Part shown: positions 38,678-47,390 of the stretch, piece after piece
Layout: each line of letters begins with the position of its first letter
Position numbering within the stretch: the stretch's first letter is position 1
Assembly: GCF_011392125.1 (NCBI RefSeq)
Contig: NZ_JAAJBU010000011.1
Location: forward strand, 1-64,000
Length of the DNA: 64,000 bases
Direction: 5' to 3'
Source: Flavobacterium lotistagni
GTDB lineage: Bacteria > Bacteroidota > Bacteroidia > Flavobacteriales > Flavobacteriaceae
The notes under the pieces: generated by a model
Database searches by the model: none
Told to the model about the DNA's origin: nothing
What the model saw: the letters and a program-made list of their open reading frames with translations, nothing else
Position numbers and translations under genes: made by a program

Positions 38678-38692
38678 TCAAAGTTTAATATC

Positions 38693-38700
38693 TATCTTTG
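38693..38700 (+). promoter_or_regulatory. -7 promoter box inside the inverted-repeat segment
   Basis: TATCTTTG matches TAnnTTTG, 22 nt ahead of the membrane-protein ATG. No TTG lies at standard spacing. Confidence 0.4.
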
Positions 38701-38722
38701 ATTGAATGTAAAAACAAGCGAT

Positions 38723-39184
38723 ATGGAGAAACTTTATTTAAAAACAATTCAGCTAGTAATGAAACATCCTTTTACTTCTATAATGCTGTTTATTTCGCTT
38801 GTGATACCTTATGGAGCATCATTTTTTCTATTTGACTTTCATAGGGTTTTAATACTTGGGATTTTAGGCATTATTGGCATGGCAGTTATATTGTCAATGA
38901 TTCCTTTTATGATTTGGCTGTCCGTTACTTTTCTAGCTATATCTCTTTCAAATAAGCCCAAAGCATCTAATAATACAGTGGAATTTGACGAAAGACCAAA
39001 CACCTTAAGCTACAAACTAACAGTGGCAAGCCTTTCGTTTTTACTATATGCTTCAATATCGCTTTGTGTATGTTATTTTTTAGATTTAGGCTTTGGGTGG
39101 TTTGCTCTTATTACATATGCGTTTCCTATCCTTAGATTAATTGTTTTCGGGGTAGAATATCGGTATTTGAAACATAAATTTTAA
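38723..39184 (+). CDS. Small multi-pass membrane protein of unknown function
   Basis: A 153-residue protein that I do not recognise. The start at 38723 (MEKLYLKTIQLVMKHPF) is preferred to the TTG at 38702, as the -7 box at 38693-38700 abuts that codon. There are about four hydrophobic segments (near residues 18-37, 40-68, 95-118 and 120-140) joined by short polar loops, the longest with NKPKASNNTVEFDERPNTLSY. It looks more AT-rich than its neighbours. It lies within 34-bp inverted repeats and is the only gene in that segment, so it may be cargo of a small mobile or invertible element. Confidence 0.65.
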   Translation: MEKLYLKTIQLVMKHPFTSIMLFISLVIPYGASFFLFDFHRVLILGILGIIGMAVILSMIPFMIWLSVTFLAISLSNKPKASNNTVEFDERPNTLSYKLTVASLSFLLYASISLCVCYFLDLGFGWFALITYAFPILRLIVFGVEYRYLKHKF

Positions 39185-39191
39185 AAATCGC

Positions 39192-39225
39192 TTTTGTCAT
39201 AAAATGGATAGGTAGGTTAATTAAT
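39192..39225 (-). repeat. Right 34-bp inverted repeat of a one-gene segment
   Basis: Mirror copy of 38644-38677 with two mismatches (39211 and 39215). It begins 7 bp after the membrane-protein stop and ends 6 bp before the aminotransferase GTG. Confidence 0.8.
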
Positions 39226-39231
39226 TTAATT

Positions 39232-40428
39232 GTGAACCCTGATTTTCTAAAATACCAAGCCCAAACTTCGCCTTACCCATTAGGTATGGAAGTCTCGCAC
39301 GCCATTGGCTCTTATATTTACGACACCAATAATAAAAAATACCTCGATTTTGTTGCAGGCGTTTCGGCTTGTAGCTTAGGCCATCAGCATCCGCGAGTGA
39401 ATCTGGCTATCAAAGACCAACTTGACAAATACTCACACGTAATGGTTTACGGAGAATATTCGCAAAGCCCGGCCGTGCAATACTGTAAATTGTTGGCTTC
39501 ACTCCTACCCAAACCTTTAGAAAAAACTTATTTGGTCAATTCAGGAACCGAAGCCACTGAAGGCGCTTTAAAATTAGCCAAAAGAGCCACCGGCCGCACC
39601 CAACTGATTTCGTGCCACAACGCCTATCACGGCAACACTATGGGCTCGATGAGTGTCATGGGATTTGAAGAGCGCAAGCAAGCTTTCAGGCCTTTGCTTC
39701 CCGATGTCGATTTCATCACGTTCAACAACGAAGCTGATTTAGAAAAAATCACCACCAGAACCGCAGGAATTATTCTCGAAAGTATTCAAGGCGGCGCAGG
39801 TTTTATTCAACCCAAAAATGACTTTTTACTCAAGGTCAAGAAGCGTTGTGAAGCCGTTGGTGCACTGATGATTATAGACGAAATCCAACCCGGTTTTGGT
39901 CGTACCGGAAAACTCTTCGGTTTTGAAAACTACAATGTGGTTCCCGATATTGTCATTCTGGGCAAAGGAATGGGCGGCGGTATGCCTGTCGGGGCTTTTA
40001 CGGCTTCGGCTGCACACATGGATTTGCTGAGCGAGAATCCGAAGCTCGGACACATTACTACTTTCGGCGGACATCCTGTCATTGCGGCAGCTTGTTTGGC
40101 TACTTTGCAAGAAATTACTGAAACCAATCTAATTTCTGACACTTTAGAAAAGGAAAAACTCTTCCGCTCGTTGCTGGTACATCCTTTGCTGGCCGAAATT
40201 CGTGGGAAAGGCTTGATGCTGGCGGCCATGACACGCGATTCGGAAGTTACCAATCAGGTCATTTTTAAATGTCAGGCAAAAGGGCTCATTCTGTTCTGGC
40301 TGCTTTTTGAAGGTTGCGCGATTCGGATTACACCACCACTAACGATTTCTGAAGAAGAAATTCGCGAAGGTTGTGCAATCATTCTGGAAGCACTCGATGA
40401 AGTGGCTCACGAAAATAAACTCTCTTAG
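39232..40428 (+). CDS. Class III aminotransferase (acetylornithine/ornithine type)
   Basis: A 398-residue PLP enzyme of fold type I. The N terminus FLKYQAQTSPYPLGMEVSHA is typical of flavobacterial members, which supports the GTG start at 39232. The phosphate site (VNSGTEATEGALKLAKRATGR), the ring Asp (ALMIIDEIQPGFGRTGKLF) and the PLP lysine in ILGKGMGGGMPVGAF are all present. Acetylornithine, ornithine and 4-aminobutyrate enzymes share these features. No arg genes are nearby, so the substrate stays open. Its native promoter may have been moved or replaced by the inverted-repeat segment. The TAG stop is the first three bases of a family B repeat. Confidence 0.88.
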   Translation: MNPDFLKYQAQTSPYPLGMEVSHAIGSYIYDTNNKKYLDFVAGVSACSLGHQHPRVNLAIKDQLDKYSHVMVYGEYSQSPAVQYCKLLASLLPKPLEKTYLVNSGTEATEGALKLAKRATGRTQLISCHNAYHGNTMGSMSVMGFEERKQAFRPLLPDVDFITFNNEADLEKITTRTAGIILESIQGGAGFIQPKNDFLLKVKKRCEAVGALMIIDEIQPGFGRTGKLFGFENYNVVPDIVILGKGMGGGMPVGAFTASAAHMDLLSENPKLGHITTFGGHPVIAAACLATLQEITETNLISDTLEKEKLFRSLLVHPLLAEIRGKGLMLAAMTRDSEVTNQVIFKCQAKGLILFWLLFEGCAIRITPPLTISEEEIREGCAIILEALDEVAHENKLS

Positions 40429-40504
40429 AAGCTGGTTCCTGCTCTTCGCTATATCTTTTTAAACCTACTAGGTTTAAAAAGGATGCCGCTGCGATCAGGG
40501 CTAG
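40426..40504 (+). repeat. Dispersed intergenic repeat, family B copy 2
   Basis: Begins TAGAAGCTGGTTCCTGCTC, with internal stem AAACCTA/TAGGTTT, and ends AAAAAGGATGCCGCTGCGATCAGGGCTAG. It overlaps the stop codon of the aminotransferase gene. Confidence 0.6.
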
Positions 40505-40632
40505 GGCAATAAATCCGGTTGAACTCAGTTTTGATAGTGTTAATTAAATTGTTCACAACAAATCACGGCTTTTCCCACATCTAGTAGAACTTTCCTAATT
40601 TTAGATTAGGATAAATTTTAAACCTATAAGCT

Positions 40633-42030
40633 ATGCAACTCAGCGACGAAGAAGACGATTACAACTTATCCTTATCCAAGTTCGAGTCGATGCTCAAGAC
40701 CAATAAGGTGCTGTTTTTTGATTCCGAGGAATTCGAGGAAATCATTCTGCACTATCTTGATATGGGCAAAGCCAATCTGGCCAAAAAAGCCTTGAAACTC
40801 GCGCTCGAACAACACCCGAAATCGACCGGTTTAAAACTGGTTCAGGTTGAAATGCTCATCTACGAAGACAAACTCGACACCGCCGAAAAGTTGCTGAACG
40901 AACTTTACGCCATTGAGCCTCACAACGAAGAAATCTACATTCAGAAAGCCAGCATCTATTCTAAACGCGACAATCACGAGAAAGCCGTAGAACTTTTAAA
41001 AACGGCTTTAAAATACACCGATGATTTCGCCGATGTTTACAATCTAATCGGTATGGAATACTTGTTCATGGACAATCTGGAACTCGCCAAAGAGAATTTC
41101 ATTAAATGCCTTGAAGAAGACATCGAAGACCAAGCCGCTTTGTACAATGTGGTTTATTGCTTTGAATTCTTAGACCAGAACGAAGAAGCCATCGAATATT
41201 TATCACAATACATCGAAAGAAATCCATACAGTGAAATTGCTTGGCACCAACAAGGCCGTTTGAATTATGGCTTGAAACGCTATGAAGAAGCTTTGCGTGC
41301 TTTTGAATTCGCAACTTATATCGACGATGAATTCCTCGGTGCTTTCATGGAAAAAGCCAAAACCCTCGAACGCCTAAAAAGATACGAGGAAGCTATCGAA
41401 AGCTACAACCGAACCATCGAACTCGACGACCCGACTTCTTATGCTTTATTGCGCATCGGAAAATGTTATGAGAAGCTCGGCAACAAAAGCATGGCACTGA
41501 AATTCTTCAACAGAACCGTACACGAAGATCCGCTCTTAGACAAAGGCTGGATTGCAATTACGGATTTCTATGTGCGTCAAAAGAACTTTCAGAAAGCCTT
41601 ATACTATGTCAACAAAGCGCTGCATATTGACAATGAAAATCGCTACTACTGGAAGCGCTATGCTACCATCAACAAAGAACTCAACTTTTTTGAAGAAGCC
41701 GAACACGGTTACCGAAAAGCAGTAGAATTTGGAGATTATATGCTGGATACTTGGTTATTTTGGGTAGACATTTTGCAATTTTTAGGAGAATTTGATACAG
41801 CCGTCCAAACATTACTACAGGCATCAGAATACTTTCCCGAAGAATACGAAGTAGAATACCGTTTGGCCGGTTTGTACTTAATGTTGCAAGAAATAGAAAA
41901 AGGCAAGTTCCATTTGAGCAATGCTTTGAGGCTGAATTTCAAAAATCATTTGTTGCTGGAGCATTTGTTCCCAGTGGTTTGGGAAATGAAACTCGTTCAG
42001 AAAGCCATCGAAAAACATTCGAAAAAATAA
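40633..42030 (+). CDS. Tetratricopeptide repeat protein
   Basis: A 465-residue cytosolic protein made almost wholly of TPR helices, roughly ten repeats (for example AVELLKTALKYTDDFADVYNLIGMEYLFMDNLELAKENFIKCLEEDI and SYALLRIGKCYEKLGNKSMALKFFNRTVHEDP). It has no signal peptide and a very acidic N terminus (MQLSDEEDDY). TPRs are protein-binding scaffolds and the partner is unknown. aroE starts 5 bp after its stop, so the two genes are co-transcribed. A small CCTAAT/ATTAGG stem lies upstream at about 40595-40611. Confidence 0.9.
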   Translation: MQLSDEEDDYNLSLSKFESMLKTNKVLFFDSEEFEEIILHYLDMGKANLAKKALKLALEQHPKSTGLKLVQVEMLIYEDKLDTAEKLLNELYAIEPHNEEIYIQKASIYSKRDNHEKAVELLKTALKYTDDFADVYNLIGMEYLFMDNLELAKENFIKCLEEDIEDQAALYNVVYCFEFLDQNEEAIEYLSQYIERNPYSEIAWHQQGRLNYGLKRYEEALRAFEFATYIDDEFLGAFMEKAKTLERLKRYEEAIESYNRTIELDDPTSYALLRIGKCYEKLGNKSMALKFFNRTVHEDPLLDKGWIAITDFYVRQKNFQKALYYVNKALHIDNENRYYWKRYATINKELNFFEEAEHGYRKAVEFGDYMLDTWLFWVDILQFLGEFDTAVQTLLQASEYFPEEYEVEYRLAGLYLMLQEIEKGKFHLSNALRLNFKNHLLLEHLFPVVWEMKLVQKAIEKHSKK

Positions 42031-42035
42031 CTCGC

Positions 42036-42770
42036 ATGAAAGTTTACGGCTTGATTGGCAAGAATATCGAGTATTCTTTTTCTAAAAAATACTTCACGGA
42101 AAGGTTTGCCAATACCAATGCCGAAGATTGCATTTACGAAAATTTCAATCTGTTATCGATTGAAGATTTCCCTGAACTTATCCAAACGAGAAAAGACATA
42201 GTCGGCCTGAATGTCACAATTCCTTACAAAGAAGCCGTTATTCCGTATCTAGATAAACTTTCAAAAAAAGCACAAAAAATCGGGGCCGTTAATGTCATCC
42301 GATTCACAAAAAAACGGAAACTAAAAGGCTACAATTCTGATTATTACGGATTTAAAAAATCGATTCAGCCACTGTTGCAGCCACACCACCAAAAAGCCTT
42401 GATTCTGGGAACCGGTGGCGCATCAAAAGCGGTAGCCTTTGCTTTATCGGAACTTGAAATCCCCTATGTTTTTGCTTCCAGAGAAAGCCATCCGAATGCC
42501 ATTCCGTATGAACGAGTGAATTCAACTACTTTTGATAACTACCAAATTATCATCAACACTACTCCACTGGGAACCAGCCCCAATACTGAAGAATTCCCTC
42601 CAATTCCTTACGATTTTTTTACTGAAAAACACTTGGCTTACGATTTAATCTATAATCCCGAAGAAACCCAATTCTTGAAGAAAGCCAAAAAAAAAGGCTC
42701 GCTTACTAAAAACGGCCTTGAAATGTTAATACTGCAAGCCGAGAAAGCTTGGCGTATTTGGAATCAATAA
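42036..42770 (+). CDS. aroE: Shikimate dehydrogenase
   Basis: A 244-residue enzyme reducing 3-dehydroshikimate to shikimate with NADPH, for aromatic amino acids. ATG 42036 (MKVYGLIGKNIEYSFSKKYF) gives the shikimate-binding SFS motif near the N terminus. NVTIPYKEAV holds the catalytic Lys, YNSDYYGF the catalytic Asp, and GTGGASKAV the nucleotide-binding loop. It is shorter than E. coli AroE (272), as in other Bacteroidota. Its stop codon directly abuts the stop codon of the convergent small gene at 42771. Confidence 0.94.
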   Translation: MKVYGLIGKNIEYSFSKKYFTERFANTNAEDCIYENFNLLSIEDFPELIQTRKDIVGLNVTIPYKEAVIPYLDKLSKKAQKIGAVNVIRFTKKRKLKGYNSDYYGFKKSIQPLLQPHHQKALILGTGGASKAVAFALSELEIPYVFASRESHPNAIPYERVNSTTFDNYQIIINTTPLGTSPNTEEFPPIPYDFFTEKHLAYDLIYNPEETQFLKKAKKKGSLTKNGLEMLILQAEKAWRIWNQ

Positions 42771-43169
42771 TTACTTTGCTTTAACGCTACCCAAAACAGG
42801 TTTTTTTCTCATGTCTACCTTTTCAGATTTTCGTTTTACGTTGAGCTTCAAATAAGTTTGGTATTGCTCCGGCTGGAGTAGCGTTTTCATTTCTGCTTCA
42901 GTTTGCTCATTGAGTTGCTCTAACATGATTTCTTTGTTCTCGCGAGAATAGCGTCTTTTCTGAATGTCGCGAGTAGCAATATTGTACTTTTTTACAATTT
43001 CGTTAAAACGTGCTTCCTGTTCTGTGGTTAGGTTCATTTGCTCTTTAGCATTAGTCATTGATGCAACCGTAGATTGCTTCGCTTTAGCATCTTGTATTTT
43101 CTCTTGTGATTTAACAGAAACAGTCCCTAACGAAAAAACAAACAATACTGTTAAATAGTAGTTTCTCAT
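42771..43169 (-). CDS. Small exported protein, Spy/CpxP-like (LTxxQ motifs)
   Basis: A 132-residue protein with a signal peptide (MRNYYLTVLFVFSLGTVSVKSQ) and a mostly helical, highly charged mature part. MNLTTEQEARFNEIVKKY and TLLQPEQYQTYLKL resemble the paired LTxxQ segments of periplasmic Spy/CpxP-type stress proteins, which suggests a chaperone-like or envelope stress role. The similarity is weak and the function is not certain. The basic C terminus (RKKPVLGSVKAK) is not a sorting domain. No space separates its stop from that of aroE. Confidence 0.7.
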   Translation of the reverse strand: MRNYYLTVLFVFSLGTVSVKSQEKIQDAKAKQSTVASMTNAKEQMNLTTEQEARFNEIVKKYNIATRDIQKRRYSRENKEIMLEQLNEQTEAEMKTLLQPEQYQTYLKLNVKRKSEKVDMRKKPVLGSVKAK

Positions 43170-43306
43170 TTTTAAGTATTTTTTTGATGGTGCAAGTTAA
43201 TTTTTTTCGACAAATTTTGATGCTGCTTTTAACATCTTTTAAACAAGCTGCAAAGACAATTGACCAACAAAATCTATCCAAGTAGTCGATAAATAAAGGT
43301 TTTTCT

Positions 43307-43336
43307 TTGAATATTATATTGGCTTTACTATCTTTC
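43307..43336 (+). promoter_or_regulatory. Promoter of the DUF349 gene
   Basis: TTG (43307-43309), a 19-nt spacer and TATCTTTC (43329-43336), one base from consensus. The leader is about 43 nt. Confidence 0.6.
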
Positions 43337-43385
43337 GCATCCTAAAAGTTGAAAAAACAAATATTAAACCTTAAACATTTTAGTA

Positions 43386-45542
43386 ATGTTAGAAGAAAAG
43401 AATGATAACCTGCCAGAACCAACCCACGAGGCAGACGGAAAATTAGAATCGGTGATCGAAGCAACACAAGCTGTTGAAAATGAAGCTACTCCATTAGCTT
43501 CTGAAGTTGCAGAATTTCCTACTGCTGCTACAAAAATAGTTGCTGAAACTTTTGAAAACACAGATTTGGAGGCCGAAGTGACTAGCGATGAAGAACTAGC
43601 GACAACAGCAACTGAGGTGAAAAATGAAGCCCCAATTGTAGAAGAAGTAGCAGAAGTAGTTCCTGAACCTTCGGTAGTGGAAGAACCGACAGCCGAAGTC
43701 AACGATGTAACACCAACAAGCTCCAGTTCGCACCAAGACGTGATTGCTGCAATTGAAGACGTCAACGCCGCAGAAAGTGAAGACGAAACCATTCGCCAAG
43801 AACTTCCGATGAAAGACTACGAAGCTTTGCCAATGGAAACACTTGTCGCAGAATTAGCAGTCTTAGTGGGCTCAGCTAAAGTGATGGCTGTTAAAGATCA
43901 TATCGAAGAAATCCGCAAATCATTCTTGGCGAAGTATCATCATTTCATTGATGAGAAAAAAGACGAATTCCATGCTGAAAATCCCGATACAACTGAAGAT
44001 TTCCATTATCATTTTCCTCTCAAAACTAATTTTGACCAATTATACAACCAATACCGCGATCGCAAAAATTCGCATTTTAAAAGCTTGGAGTCAGATCTTA
44101 AAGCCAATCTAGAAAAGCGCTTATCGATTGTAGAAGAACTCAAAAACTTAATCAATCCGCAAGAAAATATTAAAGATACGCTCAAGCATTTCAATGATTT
44201 AAGAGAACGCTGGAAAAATGCTGGGCCGATTCCAAAAGACAAATACAACCACGTTTGGAACAATTACCATTTCCACGTAGAGAATTTCTATGATTATTTA
44301 CATTTAGATCGTGAAGCCCGCGATGTAGATTTCAAGCACAACCTCGAGCAGAAGCAAAAAATCATTGCCCGTGCTGAAGAGCTGTTGCACGAGGAAGACA
44401 TTAACAAAGCGTTCCGCGAATTACAAGATTTACATCGTTTATGGAAAGAAAATATTGGGCCTGTTTCCCGCGAACACCGTGAAGAAGTCTGGAACCGATT
44501 CAGCGATTTGACCAAACAAATGCACGACAAAAGAGAATTGTTGTTTGAAGGCATACGAGCTAAAGAGCAAGAAAATCTTAATCGCAAGAAAGAAATCATT
44601 GTTAGAATCGAAGCGCTTGCTCAAGAAAACCCAACCAATCATTCTGGCTGGTCGGCGTTAGTAAATCAAGTGGAAGCAGCTCGAAACGAATTTTTCTCAG
44701 CCGGTAAAGTACCTGCTGAACTCAATGAAGAAATTTGGGCAAGTTTCAAAAATGTGGTGCGTCAGTTCAACCTTCAAAAAAACAATTTCTACAAAGACAT
44801 TAAAAAAGACCAGAACCACAACTTAAGTTTAAAACAAGCTTTAGTGGCCAAAGCCAAAGAATTAGCAGAAAGTACTGATTATGCCGCTACTACTCCACTG
44901 ATGAAACAAATTCAGGAGGAATGGAAGACCATTGGTCACGTTCCCAGAAAATACTCAGACCAACTCTGGACTGAATTCCGCGCAGCATGCAATGCGTATT
45001 TCGAAAAAATGAAAGCGCATAAAAACGAGGAAAACCCTGAAGAAGTAGAAGCTTTTGAGAAGAAGAAAGCCCATCTGGAAACTTTAAAAACTTTCGAGAT
45101 GACCGGAAACCATAAAACCGATTTGGATGCGATTAAAGCCCATATCGAAAGCTGGAAAAGCTATGGCAAAGTGCCTTTCGGCAGACGCCACATCGAAGGA
45201 AAATTCAATAAAATTCTTGATGCTTTGTTCGAAAAACTCAGCCTGAGCAAAAAAGAAACAGACATGGTACGTTTTTCTAACCGTGTAGGTGCAATGTCTG
45301 AGAACAACGACAACCGCAAACTAGAGAACGAAAAAATCTTCATCATTCGCAAGATTGAAGAATTGCAGCACGAGATTTTCCAGTTAGAGAACAACATTCA
45401 GTTTTTTACCAGCAACAGCAAAAACGAGAAAAAGGAGAATGCAATTGTGACTGAAGTGCGTAAAAACATTGCTCGTCACAAGGAAAGTTTAGAAACTTGG
45501 AAAGAGAAACTAAAGCAACTTCGGAGTATTAAACAAGAATAG
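43386..45542 (+). CDS. DUF349 repeat protein
   Basis: A 718-residue cytosolic protein. The first about 130 residues are low-complexity and very acidic, rich in Glu, Ala, Thr and Val. The rest is long helices with at least five DUF349 repeats, each with W-K-x-x-G-P/H-V-P-R/K and a following W-x-x-F (for example RWKNAGPIPKDKYNHVWNNY and EEWKTIGHVPRKYSDQLWTEF). A coiled coil closes the protein (about 630-715). The family is common in Bacteroidota and has no settled function. A bidirectional terminator follows. Confidence 0.9.
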   Translation: MLEEKNDNLPEPTHEADGKLESVIEATQAVENEATPLASEVAEFPTAATKIVAETFENTDLEAEVTSDEELATTATEVKNEAPIVEEVAEVVPEPSVVEEPTAEVNDVTPTSSSSHQDVIAAIEDVNAAESEDETIRQELPMKDYEALPMETLVAELAVLVGSAKVMAVKDHIEEIRKSFLAKYHHFIDEKKDEFHAENPDTTEDFHYHFPLKTNFDQLYNQYRDRKNSHFKSLESDLKANLEKRLSIVEELKNLINPQENIKDTLKHFNDLRERWKNAGPIPKDKYNHVWNNYHFHVENFYDYLHLDREARDVDFKHNLEQKQKIIARAEELLHEEDINKAFRELQDLHRLWKENIGPVSREHREEVWNRFSDLTKQMHDKRELLFEGIRAKEQENLNRKKEIIVRIEALAQENPTNHSGWSALVNQVEAARNEFFSAGKVPAELNEEIWASFKNVVRQFNLQKNNFYKDIKKDQNHNLSLKQALVAKAKELAESTDYAATTPLMKQIQEEWKTIGHVPRKYSDQLWTEFRAACNAYFEKMKAHKNEENPEEVEAFEKKKAHLETLKTFEMTGNHKTDLDAIKAHIESWKSYGKVPFGRRHIEGKFNKILDALFEKLSLSKKETDMVRFSNRVGAMSENNDNRKLENEKIFIIRKIEELQHEIFQLENNIQFFTSNSKNEKKENAIVTEVRKNIARHKESLETWKEKLKQLRSIKQE

Positions 45543-45557
45543 TATAATAATTCAAAT

Positions 45558-45589
45558 AAAAAAGCCCCAGTAAATATTGGGGCTTTTTT
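45558..45589. terminator. Bidirectional terminator
   Basis: AAAAAAGCCCCA pairs with TGGGGCTTTTTT around an 8-nt loop, serving the DUF349 gene and the convergent small gene. Confidence 0.85.
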
Positions 45590-45611
45590 ATACAGTATAC
45601 AATCGTTGGTT

Positions 45612-45848
45612 TTAAGCAGCGTTTATTTTTTCGTTGTAGTATTGCGCCAGTTCAAACAATGTATTGCGTGCATCACTGCTCGGGTTTTCGATACATGTGT
45701 GGATTACGTTGATAAAGTCTTTTTTCTGTCCAGCATCGTCTTTAGCATCTTGAACTAAGGCAATGATTTTGTCTGCAAATACATAACGTTGTCCGATTCT
45801 CTCTGAAACTAACAAGTTAAGTGCTAGTGTAGTAATGTTTGTTGTCAT
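45612..45848 (-). CDS. Small conserved-looking helical protein, unknown function
   Basis: A 78-residue soluble protein with no signal peptide, predicted all-helical (LALNLLVSERIGQRYVFADKIIALVQDAKDD, then FINVIHTCIENPSSDARNTLFELAQYYNEKI). I do not recognise the family. It is a real gene on balance: good codon use, its own terminator on the 3' side and no competing frame. Confidence 0.65.
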   Translation of the reverse strand: MTTNITTLALNLLVSERIGQRYVFADKIIALVQDAKDDAGQKKDFINVIHTCIENPSSDARNTLFELAQYYNEKINAA

Positions 45849-45979
45849 AGGTTAATGATAAGGGGTTAATAATTAATACACCGCTAAAGTATAGGGAATA
45901 ACAAACACCCAAATATATTTCCGACAAACTGTTAAAAAAATCGTTATTTAAAACCGACCCGGTCGTTCAACGGGATTTT

Positions 45980-46753
45980 TTACAACTTTTTAGCCTCATT
46001 CCAAAACACATCCATTTCGGCCAAAGTCATATCGGCTAATGATTTGTTGAGTTCCTCGGCCTTGCTTTCCAGATATTGAAAACGTTTAATAAACTTCTTA
46101 TTGGTGCGCTCCAAGGCATCTTCCGGATTGACATTCAAAAAACGTGCGTAGTTAATCATCGAAAACAATACATCGCCGAACTCTGCTTCAATTCTAGCTT
46201 GATCTCCGGCGGCCACCTCGTCTTGGAATTCTTGAAGTTCTTCCTGAACCTTGTCCCAAACCTGATGCGGTTCTTCCCAATCGAAACCGACACCCTTTAC
46301 TTTATCTTGAATGCGACTGGCTTTCACCAAAGCGGGCAAACTGGCAGGCACACCTTCTAATACTGATTTTTTTCCTTCTTTGAGTTTGAGCTTTTCCCAG
46401 TTTTGCTTGACCTCTTCTTCGTCTTTGACTTCCACATCTCCGTATATATGCGGATGCCGATGAATCAGTTTTTCACAGATACCGTTACAAACATCAGCGA
46501 TGTCAAAACTATCAGTTTCACTACCGATTTTTGCGTAAAACACAATATGCAAGAGCAGGTCGCCAAGTTCCTTTTTTATTTCGTGCAAATCATTATTTAA
46601 AATGGCATCGCCGAGTTCGTAGGTTTCCTCTATGGTCAAGTGGCGTAGCGATTCAAAAGTTTGCTTTTTATCCCAAGGGCATTTCTCGCGCAAGTCGTCC
46701 ATAATGTTCAAAAGTCGCTCGAAAGATTGCAATTGCAAAGTTCTGGAATTCAT
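45980..46753 (-). CDS. mazG: Nucleoside triphosphate pyrophosphohydrolase MazG
   Basis: A 257-residue house-cleaning enzyme that hydrolyses NTPs or dNTPs to monophosphate and pyrophosphate. Two MazG domains are visible: the first (about 15-115) has CPWDKKQTFESLRHLTIEETYELGDAI and KKELGDLLLHIVF; the second (about 150-240) has KVQEELQEFQDEV and EAEFGDVLFSMINYARF. Both contain the EExxE...ExxD metal pattern. It is the last gene of the def-DUF5606-mazG direction, separated from DUF5606 by a hairpin. Confidence 0.94.
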   Translation of the reverse strand: MNSRTLQLQSFERLLNIMDDLREKCPWDKKQTFESLRHLTIEETYELGDAILNNDLHEIKKELGDLLLHIVFYAKIGSETDSFDIADVCNGICEKLIHRHPHIYGDVEVKDEEEVKQNWEKLKLKEGKKSVLEGVPASLPALVKASRIQDKVKGVGFDWEEPHQVWDKVQEELQEFQDEVAAGDQARIEAEFGDVLFSMINYARFLNVNPEDALERTNKKFIKRFQYLESKAEELNKSLADMTLAEMDVFWNEAKKL

Positions 46754-46776
46754 GTTCTTTGGTATTAGATGCAGCG

Positions 46777-46817
46777 TAAAAATAACAAATCCTGTCAGGA
46801 AATCTTATCTTGACAGG
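46777..46817 (-). terminator. Terminator of the DUF5606 gene
   Basis: On the minus strand CCTGTCA (46817-46811) pairs with TGACAGG (46797-46791), followed by a T-rich tail. Confidence 0.65.
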
Positions 46818-46841
46818 ACCAATTTATCAGTTGCAGTGAAT

Positions 46842-47357
46842 TTACTCTTTTTTAGATTTAGGTTTTTTCGGCGCCTCTTTTTCCTTGCTCGCTGTGGCTT
46901 TCTTTTCTTTGGCTTGGGCTACTTTCTCCTTCACCACTTCTTCAATACGGGCTTCTTCGGCAGCATTCGGTTCGTCTTTAGATACCAAACCTTTCGACTG
47001 CAAAATATTGTACCAATTCAAAACCTTTTTGATATCTGAAGGATAAACGCGGTCTTGGTCATAATCTGGAAGCACTTGTTCAAAATAAGCAACCAATTTG
47101 GCGTTGTCTTCTTTATGAGAAATGGCCGGGCCGTTGTTCTCCATGGCCGCGATGGCACGCATTACTTCCGCCAACGGCTTCTCGGCATTATGTGTATAAA
47201 TAGAAATTTCTGTGAGCAAACTCACGTTGCTTCTCAACCCGACAGTTACCTTTTTCCCGTCTAGTAGTGATTCTGCAACGAATCCGGTGCGTGTTTGCAT
47301 TTTTAAGGCATAAATTCCGGGCATTCCGGAAATGGCTAATATTTTCTCTAAATTCAT
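46842..47357 (-). CDS. DUF5606 domain-containing protein
   Basis: A 171-residue soluble protein. The first about 135 residues (MNLEKILAISGMPGIYALKMQTRTGFVAESLLDGKKVTVG...YPSDIKKVLNWYNIL) form the DUF5606 domain found in Bacteroidota. A Lys/Glu/Ala-rich tail (about 140-171) is likely disordered. The function is unknown. It follows def at 33 bp in the same direction, an arrangement I recall as common in flavobacteria. Confidence 0.87.
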   Translation of the reverse strand: MNLEKILAISGMPGIYALKMQTRTGFVAESLLDGKKVTVGLRSNVSLLTEISIYTHNAEKPLAEVMRAIAAMENNGPAISHKEDNAKLVAYFEQVLPDYDQDRVYPSDIKKVLNWYNILQSKGLVSKDEPNAAEEARIEEVVKEKVAQAKEKKATASKEKEAPKKPKSKKE

Positions 47358-47390
47358 TTTAAAAAACTTGATTTGGTATTGGTTAACGTA

